Below are positions 1 to 8,209 of a stretch of DNA of 64,000 nucleotides, in pieces. Below the pieces are notes generated by a model. That model saw only the letters and a program-made list of their open reading frames with translations. It searched no databases and was not told the origin of the DNA. Made by a program: the position numbers and the translations under genes. The DNA is from an uncultured Eubacteriales bacterium (lineage in GTDB: Bacteria; Bacillota; Clostridia; Oscillospirales; Oscillospiraceae), in contig UQSF01000010.1 in the NCBI GenBank assembly GCA_900543625.1, positions 24,802-88,801 of the forward strand, in the 5' to 3' direction. Every line of letters starts with the position of its first letter. The stretch's first letter is position 1.

Positions 1-1514
1 AGATCATCGGCACGCTGCAATCGCGCGGCTTTCGCGTCTGGTATGACGAGGGTATCGAGGCCGGCAGCGAGTGGCCGGAGAGCATCGCGTCGCACCTCGA
101 GCGCGCGCAGCTCGTGCTGGCGTTTTTGTCCCCGGCGTATCTGCAGTCCGACAACTGCCGCAAGGAGATGCACTATGCCCTGACAAAGAAAAAGCCGGTC
201 ATCAATGTCTATCTCGAGCAGACGGAGCTGTCGCCGGGCATGGAGATGCAGATCGGCAACCTCTTCGCGCTCATGAAATATACCTACCCGAGCGAGGAAT
301 ATTTCTACGACAAGCTCTTCTCGGCCGAGCTGCTCGATGCGGACAAATTTGCGGGCGAAGCGCCGGAGCTGCCGCCCGAGGCACCCGCCGCGCCGCCGCG
401 GGCGAAAAAGAAGAAAGAGAAAAAGCCCCGCGCCGAAAAGCCCCGCCGGGAAAGACCCGCCAAAGCGCCGAAGCCGGAGCGCGCGAAGAAAAAGCGCGGC
501 ATCGCGGCGGCGATCATCGCGGTCGTACTCGCCGGCTGCCTGATCGCGGCAGGCATCGTCGGCCACTTCACGGGCCTGCTCTACCGCTTCACGGCCAGGA
601 CCGTCGCGGTGCAGACGCTGCCGGACGACACGGTGGCCGCATTTCAGAACCCGCTGCTCGAGCAGGCCGCGCGCGAATATGCCGGAAAGCCCGAGGGCGA
701 GCTCACGGTCGCAGACCTCAAGGGGCTCACGGCGCTGTACGTCTGCGGCGACCGGTACTGGTTTGCCGCCCCGCAGCAGGGCGTGGATACGGCGGCTGCC
801 GGCGTCGAGACGGCGGAGGTCGTCGACCCGTCCGGCCAGAGCGTCACCGTGCAGCGCGGGGACATCCGCGAGCTGTCCGACCTCGCGTATTTTCCGAGCC
901 TGACGGTGGTCTCGGTGCAGTTCCAGTCATTGACTTCGCTTGAGAGCCTACCCGCCTGCGGCGTGGAGGTGTTTGATGTCAGCGCCAACCGGCTCACGAG
1001 CCTGTCGGGCATCGAACAGCTGCCGAAGCTCACGGCCCTCACGGCCGACGGCAACGCCATTACCGACCTGACCGGCCTCGGCCGCTGCCTGAACGTGCGG
1101 AAGCTGAGTCTCAACGGCGCAAACGTGTCGGACCTGTCCGAGCTGCGCGCGCTCACAAAGCTGCAGGACATCACGCTCTCGCACTGCACGCGCCGCGAGC
1201 TGCTGATCCCGCTGCACAAGTCCTCGCTCACGCGCATCACGCTCGTGGACTGCGACCTGCGGGGTGATTTCTTCCGCAGCTTTGACCGCGAGCGGGCGAT
1301 CACATCGCTCACGCTCATCCGCTGCGAGCTCGACAGCACATCCGGTCTGGATGGCTTCACCGGGCTCACGGAGCTGACGCTGCGCGATGTTTCCGGCGCG
1401 CTCGACTGGTCGGCGCTCGGCAGCCTGCCGCTGCAGACCGTCACGACCGACGCCATGCAGGCCGACGCCATCCGCGCCTCCGGAACGACGGCCGCCGTCA
1501 CGGTCACGGGCTGA
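1..1514 (+). CDS. TIR domain - membrane - leucine-rich-repeat protein (5' partial)
   Basis: The frame is already open at the window edge (first full codon at 3), so the start lies upstream; 503 residues remain. They hold the C-terminal part of a TIR domain with the motif VWYDEGIEAGSEWPESI near nt 39-89, then SPAYLQSDNCRKEM, whose Glu (codon 165-167) aligns with the catalytic Glu of SARM1-type NAD-cleaving TIRs. A Lys/Glu/Pro-rich linker follows, one membrane helix at about nt 498-566, and leucine-rich repeats at about nt 860-1480. A cytoplasmic TIR and an outside LRR are inferred from the basic linker before the helix. It has its own terminator and no visible partner gene. Enzymatic activity is inferred from one residue only. 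Confidence 0.85.
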   Translation, partial: IIGTLQSRGFRVWYDEGIEAGSEWPESIASHLERAQLVLAFLSPAYLQSDNCRKEMHYALTKKKPVINVYLEQTELSPGMEMQIGNLFALMKYTYPSEEYFYDKLFSAELLDADKFAGEAPELPPEAPAAPPRAKKKKEKKPRAEKPRRERPAKAPKPERAKKKRGIAAAIIAVVLAGCLIAAGIVGHFTGLLYRFTARTVAVQTLPDDTVAAFQNPLLEQAAREYAGKPEGELTVADLKGLTALYVCGDRYWFAAPQQGVDTAAAGVETAEVVDPSGQSVTVQRGDIRELSDLAYFPSLTVVSVQFQSLTSLESLPACGVEVFDVSANRLTSLSGIEQLPKLTALTADGNAITDLTGLGRCLNVRKLSLNGANVSDLSELRALTKLQDITLSHCTRRELLIPLHKSSLTRITLVDCDLRGDFFRSFDRERAITSLTLIRCELDSTSGLDGFTGLTELTLRDVSGALDWSALGSLPLQTVTTDAMQADAIRASGTTAAVTVTG

Positions 1515-1540
1515 GCGCCGCTTTCCCCGCACAAAACGGA

Positions 1541-1580
1541 AAACACCCCTGCCGGAACGGACAAACCGGCAGGGGTGTTT
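1541..1580 (+). terminator. intrinsic terminator of the TIR-LRR gene
   Basis: A 15-bp perfect stem (AAACACCCCTGCCGG and its complement) with a 10-nt loop, its 3' arm ending in TTT, lies 26 nt after the stop codon. Confidence 0.85.
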
Positions 1581-1687
1581 CCATAGGAGAAATGGAGTTG
1601 GAAAAAGGAATTATCATGTTGCTTGGAGAGAATTTGCGTGGTTGTCGGCGCACTGCAAAAATCGTGTGCGGTCACGAAAAATTGCAC

Positions 1688-1716
1688 TTGCTATCTGACA
1701 GTGCCCATTATATAAT
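1688..1716 (+). promoter_or_regulatory. promoter of the LysR gene
   Basis: TTGCTA (1688-1693), a 17-bp spacer and a perfect TATAAT (1711-1716). The leader of about 60 nt to the start codon at 1787 is AT-rich and could hold an autoregulatory site. Confidence 0.7.
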
Positions 1717-1786
1717 GCCGTTATAGATAAGTAAAGCAAATAATTCTGATAGTTAAATTAGCGTTTCTTATCCGTGAGGGGTGCTT

Positions 1787-2659
1787 ATGAACCGGTATAT
1801 CGCATTTTTGAAGGTCTTTGAGCGCAACAGCTTTTCCGACGCTGCGCGCGATCTCGGCTACACGCAGTCGGCCGTGAGCCAGATGATCAAGTCGCTGGAG
1901 GAGGAGCTGGGGGTGACGCTGCTGGTGCGTTCGCGCTCGGGCGTGGCGCTCACCTATGAGGGACGCCACCTGCTGCCGTACATCCGCGACACGGTCAACG
2001 CCTACCGGATGCTCCAGTCGCAGGCGGCGGGCTTCAGCGGTCTGGAACAGGGCACGATCCGCCTCGGCACGTTTACGAGTGTGTCGAGCTACCTGCTGCC
2101 GCCGGCCATGGAGCGCTTTCGCCGCCTGCACAGCGGCATCCGCTTCGAGCTCTATCAGGGGCTGTATTATGAGATCGAGGACTGGGTGCGCGAGGGCGTG
2201 GTCGACTTCGGCTTCACGGATATGCTGCGCACGACCCCGTTCCCGTGCGAGCCGATCTATCAGGACACCATGCTCGCTGTGCTGCCCGAGGGGCATCCGC
2301 TGGGCGAGAACATCTTCATTCAGGTCGACGAGCTCGCGGCTGAGCCCTTCATTCTTCTCGAGGAAGGGCGCGGCGGCGGCTGTATCCGTGACCTGCTCAC
2401 GCGCCATCCGCAGATCAACGTCCAGTACCGTGTGGCCGACGACTACACGATCCTGAACCTGGTCGAGAACAACCTCGGCGTGTCCATCCTGCCGGAGGCG
2501 GTGCTGCGCCGCAGCGGCCGGCGTGTCATCGCGCGCCGCCTCTCGCCGGAGCTGCAGCGTACCGTCGGTGTCGTCTATAAGCAGAAGACCGGCCTGTCCA
2601 CCGCCGGACAGATGTTTCTCAGTGAGCTCAAGGCGTCGATCCCGAACGTGCGCGGCTGA
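1787..2659 (+). CDS. LysR-family transcriptional regulator
   Basis: 290 residues, normal length for LysR proteins. The N-terminal winged helix-turn-helix (about residues 1-60, with FSDAARDLGYTQSAVSQ as the helix-turn-helix) is followed by a periplasmic-binding-protein-like effector domain (about 88-285). ATG at 1787 is chosen over GTG at 1781 because the GAGGGG ribosome site at 1775-1780 is then 6 nt away. It stands between the TIR-LRR gene and the co-directional DUF554 gene, which is the most likely local target. The effector cannot be told from sequence. Confidence 0.9.
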   Translation: MNRYIAFLKVFERNSFSDAARDLGYTQSAVSQMIKSLEEELGVTLLVRSRSGVALTYEGRHLLPYIRDTVNAYRMLQSQAAGFSGLEQGTIRLGTFTSVSSYLLPPAMERFRRLHSGIRFELYQGLYYEIEDWVREGVVDFGFTDMLRTTPFPCEPIYQDTMLAVLPEGHPLGENIFIQVDELAAEPFILLEEGRGGGCIRDLLTRHPQINVQYRVADDYTILNLVENNLGVSILPEAVLRRSGRRVIARRLSPELQRTVGVVYKQKTGLSTAGQMFLSELKASIPNVRG

Positions 2660-2750
2660 AATTTTTTGCGCGCGTGTGTTTACACGGCCGCCTGGTTGTG
2701 TTATCTTAAACGGTGCATTTTTTGATCAAACCGTGTCCGGTGGATGATAC

Positions 2751-2764
2751 CTTATTTAAATAAG
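2751..2764. repeat. AT-rich palindrome upstream of DUF554
   Basis: Perfect 14-bp palindrome CTTATTTAAATAAG. A related palindrome, CTATTTAAATAG, lies just past the DUF554 stop at 3523-3534, so the gene is bracketed by two similar AT-rich palindromes in GC-rich surroundings. Role unknown. Confidence 0.5.
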
Positions 2765-2793
2765 GCGGCGCGGCGGGAAGGAGCGAATCGGAT

Positions 2794-3516
2794 ATGAGTC
2801 TGACGGGCGCTGTTGTCAACGCGCTGGCCATTTCAGGCGGCGGGGCGATCGGCCTGCTGTTTCGGCGGGGCATCCCCGAGCGTGTGAGCAAAACGGTCAT
2901 GATCGGCCTCGGGCTGTGCGTGCTGTATATCGGCATTTCGGGTGCGAGTGCGTGTCGGAGCATCCTGATCGTCATCGTGTCCATGACGCTCGGCGCGGCG
3001 GTCGGCGCACTGCTGAACATCGACGGCTCGATCCACCGCCTCGGCACCTGGGTCGAGGCGCACGTTCACCGGCATGAGGGCGGCCCGTCGCTGGCCGAGG
3101 GCTTCGTCACGGCGAGCCTCCTGTGCTGCATCGGCGCGATGGCGGTCAACGGCTCGCTCGATGCCGGCATCCGCGGCGACAACAGCATCCTGTTCACCAA
3201 GTCGATGATCGACCTTGTCTTCTGCGCCATGATGGCCACGACGCTCGGCGCGGGCGTGATGCTTGCGGGTGCGGCGGTGCTCGTTGTCGAGGGGACGCTC
3301 ACGCTGCTGGCCGGGGCGATCGCGCCGCTGCTCTCGGAGGCGGCGGTCGCAGACCTCACGTGCGCGGGTTCCCTGCTCGTGGCGGCCATCGGTCTCAACC
3401 AGACCGGTGCCACGAAGATCAAGGTGGCGGACTATCTGCCGGCGCTGCTGTTCGTGCCGGTCATCCGCTGGCTCGTGGGGCTGCCGGTGTGGCAGCAGCT
3501 CGCCGCGTTGTTTTGA
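2794..3516 (+). CDS. DUF554 family membrane protein
   Basis: 240 residues, almost entirely hydrophobic, with several membrane helices. The N-terminal GAVVNALAISGGGAIGLLFRR and internal SLLCCIGAMAVNGSLDAG are typical of the DUF554 (YdfK-like) family of inner-membrane proteins, whose function is unknown; transport has been guessed. A GGGAAGGAG ribosome site precedes the ATG. The 134-nt gap before it holds a possible TTGATC-17-TGATAC promoter and the palindrome CTTATTTAAATAAG. The neighbouring LysR may regulate it, by position only. Confidence 0.85.
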   Translation: MSLTGAVVNALAISGGGAIGLLFRRGIPERVSKTVMIGLGLCVLYIGISGASACRSILIVIVSMTLGAAVGALLNIDGSIHRLGTWVEAHVHRHEGGPSLAEGFVTASLLCCIGAMAVNGSLDAGIRGDNSILFTKSMIDLVFCAMMATTLGAGVMLAGAAVLVVEGTLTLLAGAIAPLLSEAAVADLTCAGSLLVAAIGLNQTGATKIKVADYLPALLFVPVIRWLVGLPVWQQLAALF

Positions 3517-3535
3517 GGGATACTATTTAAATAGG

Positions 3536-3566
3536 AAGAAGCACCCTGCGTAGGAGGGTGCTTCTT
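3536..3566. terminator. bidirectional terminator between convergent DUF554 and YczE-like genes
   Basis: AAGAAGCACCCT pairs with AGGGTGCTTCTT (12 bp) around a 7-nt loop, with T-rich flanks on both strands. It serves the two convergent genes. Confidence 0.8.
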
Positions 3567-3573
3567 TGTGTAT

Positions 3574-4251
3574 TCAGATACGCAGTGCGCGGATGCGGCC
3601 GAGGCCCGGCAGTACGCGCCCGAACAGCGACACGAGCGGCCCGACGACCAACGCTGACACGACCGTGCCGATGCCAACGCCCTGCAGCCGTCGGAAAAAC
3701 AGCAGTGACAGCGCGGATGCGATGATGATGAGCGTCACGTCGAACACGAGCTTCACGCGGCCGAAGTCTTTGCCCGTCGCCTGTGCGAGCACGCGCACGA
3801 GCCCCTCGCCGGGCACGGTGATGACGTCCGGCGCGATCTCGATGCTGATGCCGCAGGCGAGGATGACGCAGCCGAGCAGCATGCACCCGCCGCGCGCGAG
3901 CCACCCGGCCGGGTGCAGCCAGCTCAGCGCGGCCATGCTCACGTCGATGAAGCCGCTGAAGAGCACGTTCGCCGCGATCTGCAGCAGCTGCACGGGCGGG
4001 AAATTCCGCCGCTGGATGGCGATCTGGATCAGGATAAACACTGTGTTCATAATAAAGGTGAAGCCGCCGAAGCTCAACGGGAAGCGCAGACTGAGCACGT
4101 ACGGCAGGCTCGAGATCTGCGACGTGCCGAGGCTGCTCTTTGTGATGAAGGCGATGCCGAACGAGTTGGTGAGCAGGCCGAGCGTGAAAAAGAGATAGCG
4201 CAGGGCGATGTTTCTGGCGTTTTGGCCGCGTGGCGCGGGGGACATGGACAT
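3574..4251 (-). CDS. YczE/YitT-type integral membrane protein
   Basis: 225 residues with about five hydrophobic helices. The order of conserved segments (LRYLFFTLGLLTNSFGIAF, KSSLGTSQISSLPYVLS, and GISIEIAPDVITVPGEGLV) is typical of the YczE/YyaS/YitT group of bacterial membrane proteins. No biochemical role is established that I can name with confidence. Start at 4251 (MSMSP) has a purine-rich GAAAGAAG site; a second ATG six nt downstream is possible. Convergent with DUF554 and divergent from the YgjV-like gene. Confidence 0.8.
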   Translation of the reverse strand: MSMSPAPRGQNARNIALRYLFFTLGLLTNSFGIAFITKSSLGTSQISSLPYVLSLRFPLSFGGFTFIMNTVFILIQIAIQRRNFPPVQLLQIAANVLFSGFIDVSMAALSWLHPAGWLARGGCMLLGCVILACGISIEIAPDVITVPGEGLVRVLAQATGKDFGRVKLVFDVTLIIIASALSLLFFRRLQGVGIGTVVSALVVGPLVSLFGRVLPGLGRIRALRI

Positions 4252-4418
4252 TCTTCTTTCTTGAAAAATCGATGGGATGAAAATAGCGTAGCCGTTTTTG
4301 GGACAGTTGTCAAGGCCTGTACCGTGCGGGAGACGCGAAAAAACCGCACGGGAAGGCTTGTTTTTCTCGCGCGATTGTGTTAAAATCCACTTTCCTGCGG
4401 GAAGAAAGGGTGTGGCAC

Positions 4419-4934
4419 ATGGATTTCTGGCTCAACCAGGCGCTGGGTCTGCTCGGCAGCCTGATCGTGTTTATCTCGGTGCAATTCAATAACCGCCGCG
4501 TCATCCTCGCCGCGCAGGCGATCGCCTGCCTGATGTGGATCGTGCACTATGGGCTGCTCGGCGCGATGACCGCCGCGACCATCAACATTCTGTCGTTCGC
4601 GCGCAGCGTCGTGTTTTACTTCAACGACCGCAAGTGGGCCAAGAGCCGTGCGTGGCTGTGGGCGTTTCTGGCGCTGTACGTCGTCAACACCGTCCTCACA
4701 TGGGATGGACCGAGGAGTCTGCTGCCCGGCATCGCCATGAGCATGACGACCATCGCGCTCTGGACGCGCGATATGCGCCGCACGCGCCTGCTCTATCTGA
4801 CCAATTCACCGTTCTGGTTCACGTATGACATCCTCGCGCGCTCGTATTCGTGCATGGTCATCGAGGCCATCGCCTTCGTGTCCTACGTCGTGGCCGTGTG
4901 GCGGTTCGACATCAAAAAGCAGCCGCAGACGTGA
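4419..4934 (+). CDS. YgjV-like inner-membrane protein
   Basis: 171 residues with about five membrane helices. The opening MDFWLNQALGLLGSLIVFIS, the QFNNRR turn and the mid-protein INILSFARS match the YgjV family (Imp-YgjV). The frame is open to 4377, but the ATG at 4419 is preferred because a GAAAGGG site precedes it at about 9 nt and the family begins here. Function unknown. Its stop is followed directly by repeat element A, whose first hairpin (stem starts at 4937) may act as its terminator. Confidence 0.8.
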   Translation: MDFWLNQALGLLGSLIVFISVQFNNRRVILAAQAIACLMWIVHYGLLGAMTAATINILSFARSVVFYFNDRKWAKSRAWLWAFLALYVVNTVLTWDGPRSLLPGIAMSMTTIALWTRDMRRTRLLYLTNSPFWFTYDILARSYSCMVIEAIAFVSYVVAVWRFDIKKQPQT

Positions 4935-4936
4935 TC

Positions 4937-5168
4937 GCGCGTGCCAAAAAGCGTTTTGGCACGCGCTCAAACGAGACCCACTGCGTTGGGCTCTCGTTTG
5001 AAGGGACTGCGGCTCGCTGCATCGCACGAGCTGTGCACCGTCGGCGCACAACTCGCACGTTTGCGAGCCGAAATGTATTTTCTCCGCCGTACACACCGCC
5101 GGAGAAAATGATTGGAATTTTTTGCGTCTGCGGACGCAAACTCTGCGAGCCTTTTGTAACGGCCTGCA
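4937..5168 (-). repeat. multi-hairpin intergenic element, copy A (inverted orientation)
   Basis: One of four related intergenic elements in this window. Read on the minus strand it has, in order, conserved CTCGCAGAG; hairpin 1 (TTTGCGTC, loop CGCA, GACGCAAA); hairpin 2 (ATTTTCTCCG paired with CGGAGAAAAT); compound hairpin 3 (GGCTCGC with GCGAGCC outside, GAGTTGTGC with GCACAGCTC inside); an extra hairpin TCAAACGAGA with TCTCGTTTGA found only in this copy; and a terminal hairpin (GTGCCAAAA with TTTTGGCAC). Stem sequences differ from the other copies but stay complementary. It fills the gap between convergent genes. Confidence 0.8.
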
Positions 5169-5197
5169 AAAACTCCCCGCCTTCGGGCGGGGAGTTT
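5168..5197 (-). terminator. terminator of the 2-hydroxyacyl-CoA dehydratase operon
   Basis: 12-bp stem AAACTCCCCGCC with GGCGGGGAGTTT and a 4-nt loop. On the minus strand it is followed by a T run (plus-strand A run from 5168), 66 nt past the stop at 5264. It abuts element A. Confidence 0.8.
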
Positions 5198-5263
5198 GCG
5201 TGTTTAAAAAGGGCTTTGCATTTCGCCGGGAACCCAACGAAGCGGTTTTCGATGGATTTGCTT

Positions 5264-6835
5264 TTACCACGTCAGCGCATCGTCAAAGTCCACGAGGTCG
5301 GGACGCACCGGCTCCTCGCCCATGACGGTCTGCATATAGAGGTTGACCTGACGGCGCATGTCGCGCTTGGAGATCGTGCGCGAATCGAGCAGATCCTGCG
5401 CGACCCAGAGCATATGTACGCCGCGCGCGGCCGCCTGCTCCTCGAACACGCCGCGCAGACCGTCCATGCCCTTGCAGGAGATCTGGTCATACATGAGCAC
5501 CATGTCGGCATTGTACTGCTTGCAGACGACCCACAGCTCGTCGAGCACGTTTGCGTAGCCGCCCTTTGTGTGCTTGCGCATGGTGGTGCGCTGGTAGCTG
5601 CGGGCGAGGTCGGCGAGCGCCTGATCGGGATCCTCCGTGTTGATGATGATGTCGGAAATGAGGGATTCCATGCTTGCCACGACGTTGATGCCCCAGCAGT
5701 TTTCCGCCCAGACGGAGAAGTCGGGGTAGAAGTTCGCCGGGCACGACCACTCGACGCAGCGGTGGCGCATTGCGGGCGCGCAGGGCTTTTTCTGCCGGTA
5801 GCCGCGCATCATGATGCGGTTGACGCGGCGGTCGGTGTCGAGAAAGCGCGGGTCCATGCCGCCCGAGAGATGATAGAAAAACATACGGTAGATCCAGAAG
5901 GTCTCGCCGGTCATCTGCGGATAGGGCGTGCGGTTGACCTCCCACTTCTGCAGCTCGTACTCCGTCTCACGGTTGTAAACCTTCATGGCCTTGAAGAACG
6001 CGTCCCAGTCGAAGGTCTCGCCGGTCTGTTCCTCGATGAAGCGGATGAGTCCGCGCAGTTCCTCGACGGCGTAGTCCTGCACCGCGTCCTCATTGTAGCG
6101 GATGGGCACGCCGTAATAGTACGTCGGGAGGTTAAAATACCGGTCCTGATACAACGTCGTGGCGACGCTGCCGTCGCACGGCATGTTGCAGGCGACAAAG
6201 CACGTGCCGAGCTTGGGATACTCGTCGCGCAGGGCGCAGCCGGCCTCGGCCGAGGGCAGGGGGCAGACGTCGGCCGGGATGCCGAAGTTTTCGGCCGCGT
6301 CGAGATACGGCGGCGTGATCTGCTGGTTGAGGATCGAGCACAGAAATACCGGCAGCACCTGCGCCGGCAGGTAGATGAGGTTCGGGAAGCCGGCCATGAT
6401 CTGTCCGGGGACGAGCTCGTCAAAGAGCACGATCTTCTTCGAGAGCTTGTTGCCGGGGTGGAAATGCTCGTCTGCCACGAACGAGATGCGCAGCAGGTCG
6501 GTGGCCTTTTTCACGATGCGGTCATATTGGGCGCGCGCCATGCGCAGCTGGTTGCCGCGCATGCCGAGCGTGCCGCGGTCGACAAAGTTCGGGTAGGTCA
6601 GGTAGGTGGAAAACCACTGGTAGCGAAACAGCGCGCGCACAGCCGACACCGGACACTTGGCCACAAAGACGATCATGTCCTTCCAGCACTTGAGCCACAT
6701 ATAGAAGTCAAACGCCGTGTCGCGCACACCGCGCAGCTCGCGGTAGCGAAACCGCCCCTTTTCCGGGTCGAAGCGGTAGGTGTAGTCATTGACGTGGCGG
6801 AGAAATTCCCGCAGGGAGCGTTTTTGTTCACCCAT
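5264..6835 (-). CDS. 2-hydroxyacyl-CoA dehydratase family subunit (larger)
   Basis: 523 residues. The family removes water from (R)-2-hydroxyacyl-CoA using [4Fe-4S] clusters after one-electron activation by an ATPase. Cys-rich segments such as VCPLPSAEAGC and CFVACNMPCDGS around residues 200-230, plus MRHRCVEWSCPANFYPD, fit cluster ligation and the family. ATG at 6835 is used because GGAGG lies about 9 nt upstream; a GTG at 6841 overlaps the previous stop but is too close to that site. It follows the 6838-8034 gene with essentially no gap, so the two are translationally linked. No activator ATPase gene is visible here. Substrate unknown. Confidence 0.8.
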   Translation of the reverse strand: MGEQKRSLREFLRHVNDYTYRFDPEKGRFRYRELRGVRDTAFDFYMWLKCWKDMIVFVAKCPVSAVRALFRYQWFSTYLTYPNFVDRGTLGMRGNQLRMARAQYDRIVKKATDLLRISFVADEHFHPGNKLSKKIVLFDELVPGQIMAGFPNLIYLPAQVLPVFLCSILNQQITPPYLDAAENFGIPADVCPLPSAEAGCALRDEYPKLGTCFVACNMPCDGSVATTLYQDRYFNLPTYYYGVPIRYNEDAVQDYAVEELRGLIRFIEEQTGETFDWDAFFKAMKVYNRETEYELQKWEVNRTPYPQMTGETFWIYRMFFYHLSGGMDPRFLDTDRRVNRIMMRGYRQKKPCAPAMRHRCVEWSCPANFYPDFSVWAENCWGINVVASMESLISDIIINTEDPDQALADLARSYQRTTMRKHTKGGYANVLDELWVVCKQYNADMVLMYDQISCKGMDGLRGVFEEQAAARGVHMLWVAQDLLDSRTISKRDMRRQVNLYMQTVMGEEPVRPDLVDFDDALTW

Positions 6836-6837
6836 GG

Positions 6838-8034
6838 TCACTTGCCTCCTCTCTGCGTCTGGAGCTGCTTGATCTCCAGACTCTCGACGAATGCCTGCAC
6901 GCGCGTGCGCAGCTGGCCGCTGCCGCCGGTGGCGTTCTGGCGGTCGACCGCGACGGACGGGATGCCGAATTCGCGCGTGACGACGTGGCTTGCCAGCGCG
7001 CGCTCATAGCCCCAGTATTCGCAGAACTTGAGCTGCTCGTACAACACGCCCTGCGCGTGATACTCCGCGCACAGGTCGCGCACGAGCTGCCAGCGGCCGT
7101 CGACCTTCTCGCGCTGCATGAAGCGCGGGCACTGACTGGTGTTGAGGTAGTGGCGCGCGATGCTCTCGAGCACCGGCAGGTCGGGGTCGAGATGAATTTC
7201 CTCGCGCCCCGGCGTCGAGCCGAAGCAGAAACGGTCGACCACGACGAGCGCGCCCGCATCCTCGACGAGCTTGGTGAAGCCGGGGTCGTCGATCTCGCTG
7301 CCGACGACGGCGATCTTCACGCGAAAGCGCGGCTTCACATCGGGCTCGCGCTGGCGCAGCTCCTCGAGCGTCTCGCGGAGCTTGTCGACGATGAGATATT
7401 TCGGGCAGCAGTAGCTCACAAGGTTCAGGATGTGGTACTCATAGCCCGTGATGCGTGGGTTTTCCTCCTTGCGGAATTGGCCGATCTCAGTCAGGATGCG
7501 GCAGACCTCGTTGTGCTCGGCGACCGCCTTGCGCAGCGCATCGTCCGACACGTCCACGCCGTAGACCTCCTGCAGCGGCGTGAGCACCTTACGCCGGAGC
7601 TGGTCGACATAGTGGCGCACGGTGTTTTCCGTGACCTTGAAGGGCATGTCGAGAAAGGTCACGAAAAACTGCTCATTGTCCACGAGCCGCAGCAGCTCGA
7701 AGTGCTCGAGCGCGCGGTTCATCTCCGAGCACGTCTCCGTGCCCATCAGGCCGGACAGGAAGTTGTAGCCGCCCTCGATGCCGCGCTCCAACAGCGACTT
7801 GCAGTAGTCGCAGATGAAGTTCGACATGTAGTACGACGAGATGTCCAGCGACCCCATCAGTGGTGCGCGCAGGCGCACCGAAAAGCAGTTTCCGGTGTTG
7901 AGCAGCACCTCCGGCATGTGGTAGCAGGTGTAGGCCAGCGCGTGCTTCCCCTCGGCACACGCCTGCTGTACGAGCGCGTTGTTGGCGCTCTCGAGCAGCT
8001 TTTCAAATTCGTAAAGATGCTTCAGGTCTTTCAA
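6838..8034 (-). CDS. 2-hydroxyacyl-CoA dehydratase family subunit (smaller)
   Basis: 398 residues. The opening KDLKHLYEFEKLLESANN, then YTCYHMPEVLLNTGNCFSVR and LMGTETCSEMNRALEHFE, belong to the HgdB/FldB-like 2-hydroxyacyl-CoA dehydratase superfamily; the Cys residues are candidate [4Fe-4S] ligands. The open frame runs on upstream to 8256, but the TTG at 8032-8034 is preferred: GGAGGG sits 9 nt before it and conserved sequence begins there. ATG at 8067 is the alternative. First gene of a two-gene unit ending at the hairpin near 5180. A fermentative or amino-acid-degrading role is inferred from the family. Confidence 0.75.
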   Translation of the reverse strand: MKDLKHLYEFEKLLESANNALVQQACAEGKHALAYTCYHMPEVLLNTGNCFSVRLRAPLMGSLDISSYYMSNFICDYCKSLLERGIEGGYNFLSGLMGTETCSEMNRALEHFELLRLVDNEQFFVTFLDMPFKVTENTVRHYVDQLRRKVLTPLQEVYGVDVSDDALRKAVAEHNEVCRILTEIGQFRKEENPRITGYEYHILNLVSYCCPKYLIVDKLRETLEELRQREPDVKPRFRVKIAVVGSEIDDPGFTKLVEDAGALVVVDRFCFGSTPGREEIHLDPDLPVLESIARHYLNTSQCPRFMQREKVDGRWQLVRDLCAEYHAQGVLYEQLKFCEYWGYERALASHVVTREFGIPSVAVDRQNATGGSGQLRTRVQAFVESLEIKQLQTQRGGK

Positions 8035-8173
8035 TCTACGCTTCCCTCCATGTGAAAAAATTCGCATTTGGATGGTCACATTATACGACGATGTGTCCGA
8101 TGCCGCAATAGTTTTTGGACAGTTTTCTGGAAAACGTGCAAAAATTGACGCGGTGGTTTCGCGCGCACTGTGG

Positions 8174-8179
8174 TATAAT
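8174..8179 (+). promoter_or_regulatory. extended -10 promoter of the 79-aa gene/DUF1653 pair
   Basis: TGGTATAAT supplies a perfect -10 with the TGn extension. No good -35 lies at 17 bp; TTGACG at 8145-8150 is 23 bp away. The ribosome site AGGAGG follows 17 nt downstream. Confidence 0.6.
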
Positions 8180-8209
8180 GGGCGCAGAAAGGTTACAGGA
8201 GGTGGCGAT

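Noticed and set aside
1592..1726. 44-codon frame before the LysR gene
   Set aside because: The lysR promoter lies inside it, and the ribosome-like AGGAG is only 2-3 nt from its ATG.
4912..5169. 85-codon frame within element A, with similar residues readable in copies B and C
   Set aside because: Copy D has a one-base insertion that breaks the frame while every stem is kept, and the residues are those expected from conserved stems. Treated as non-coding, though translation in some copies is not excluded.
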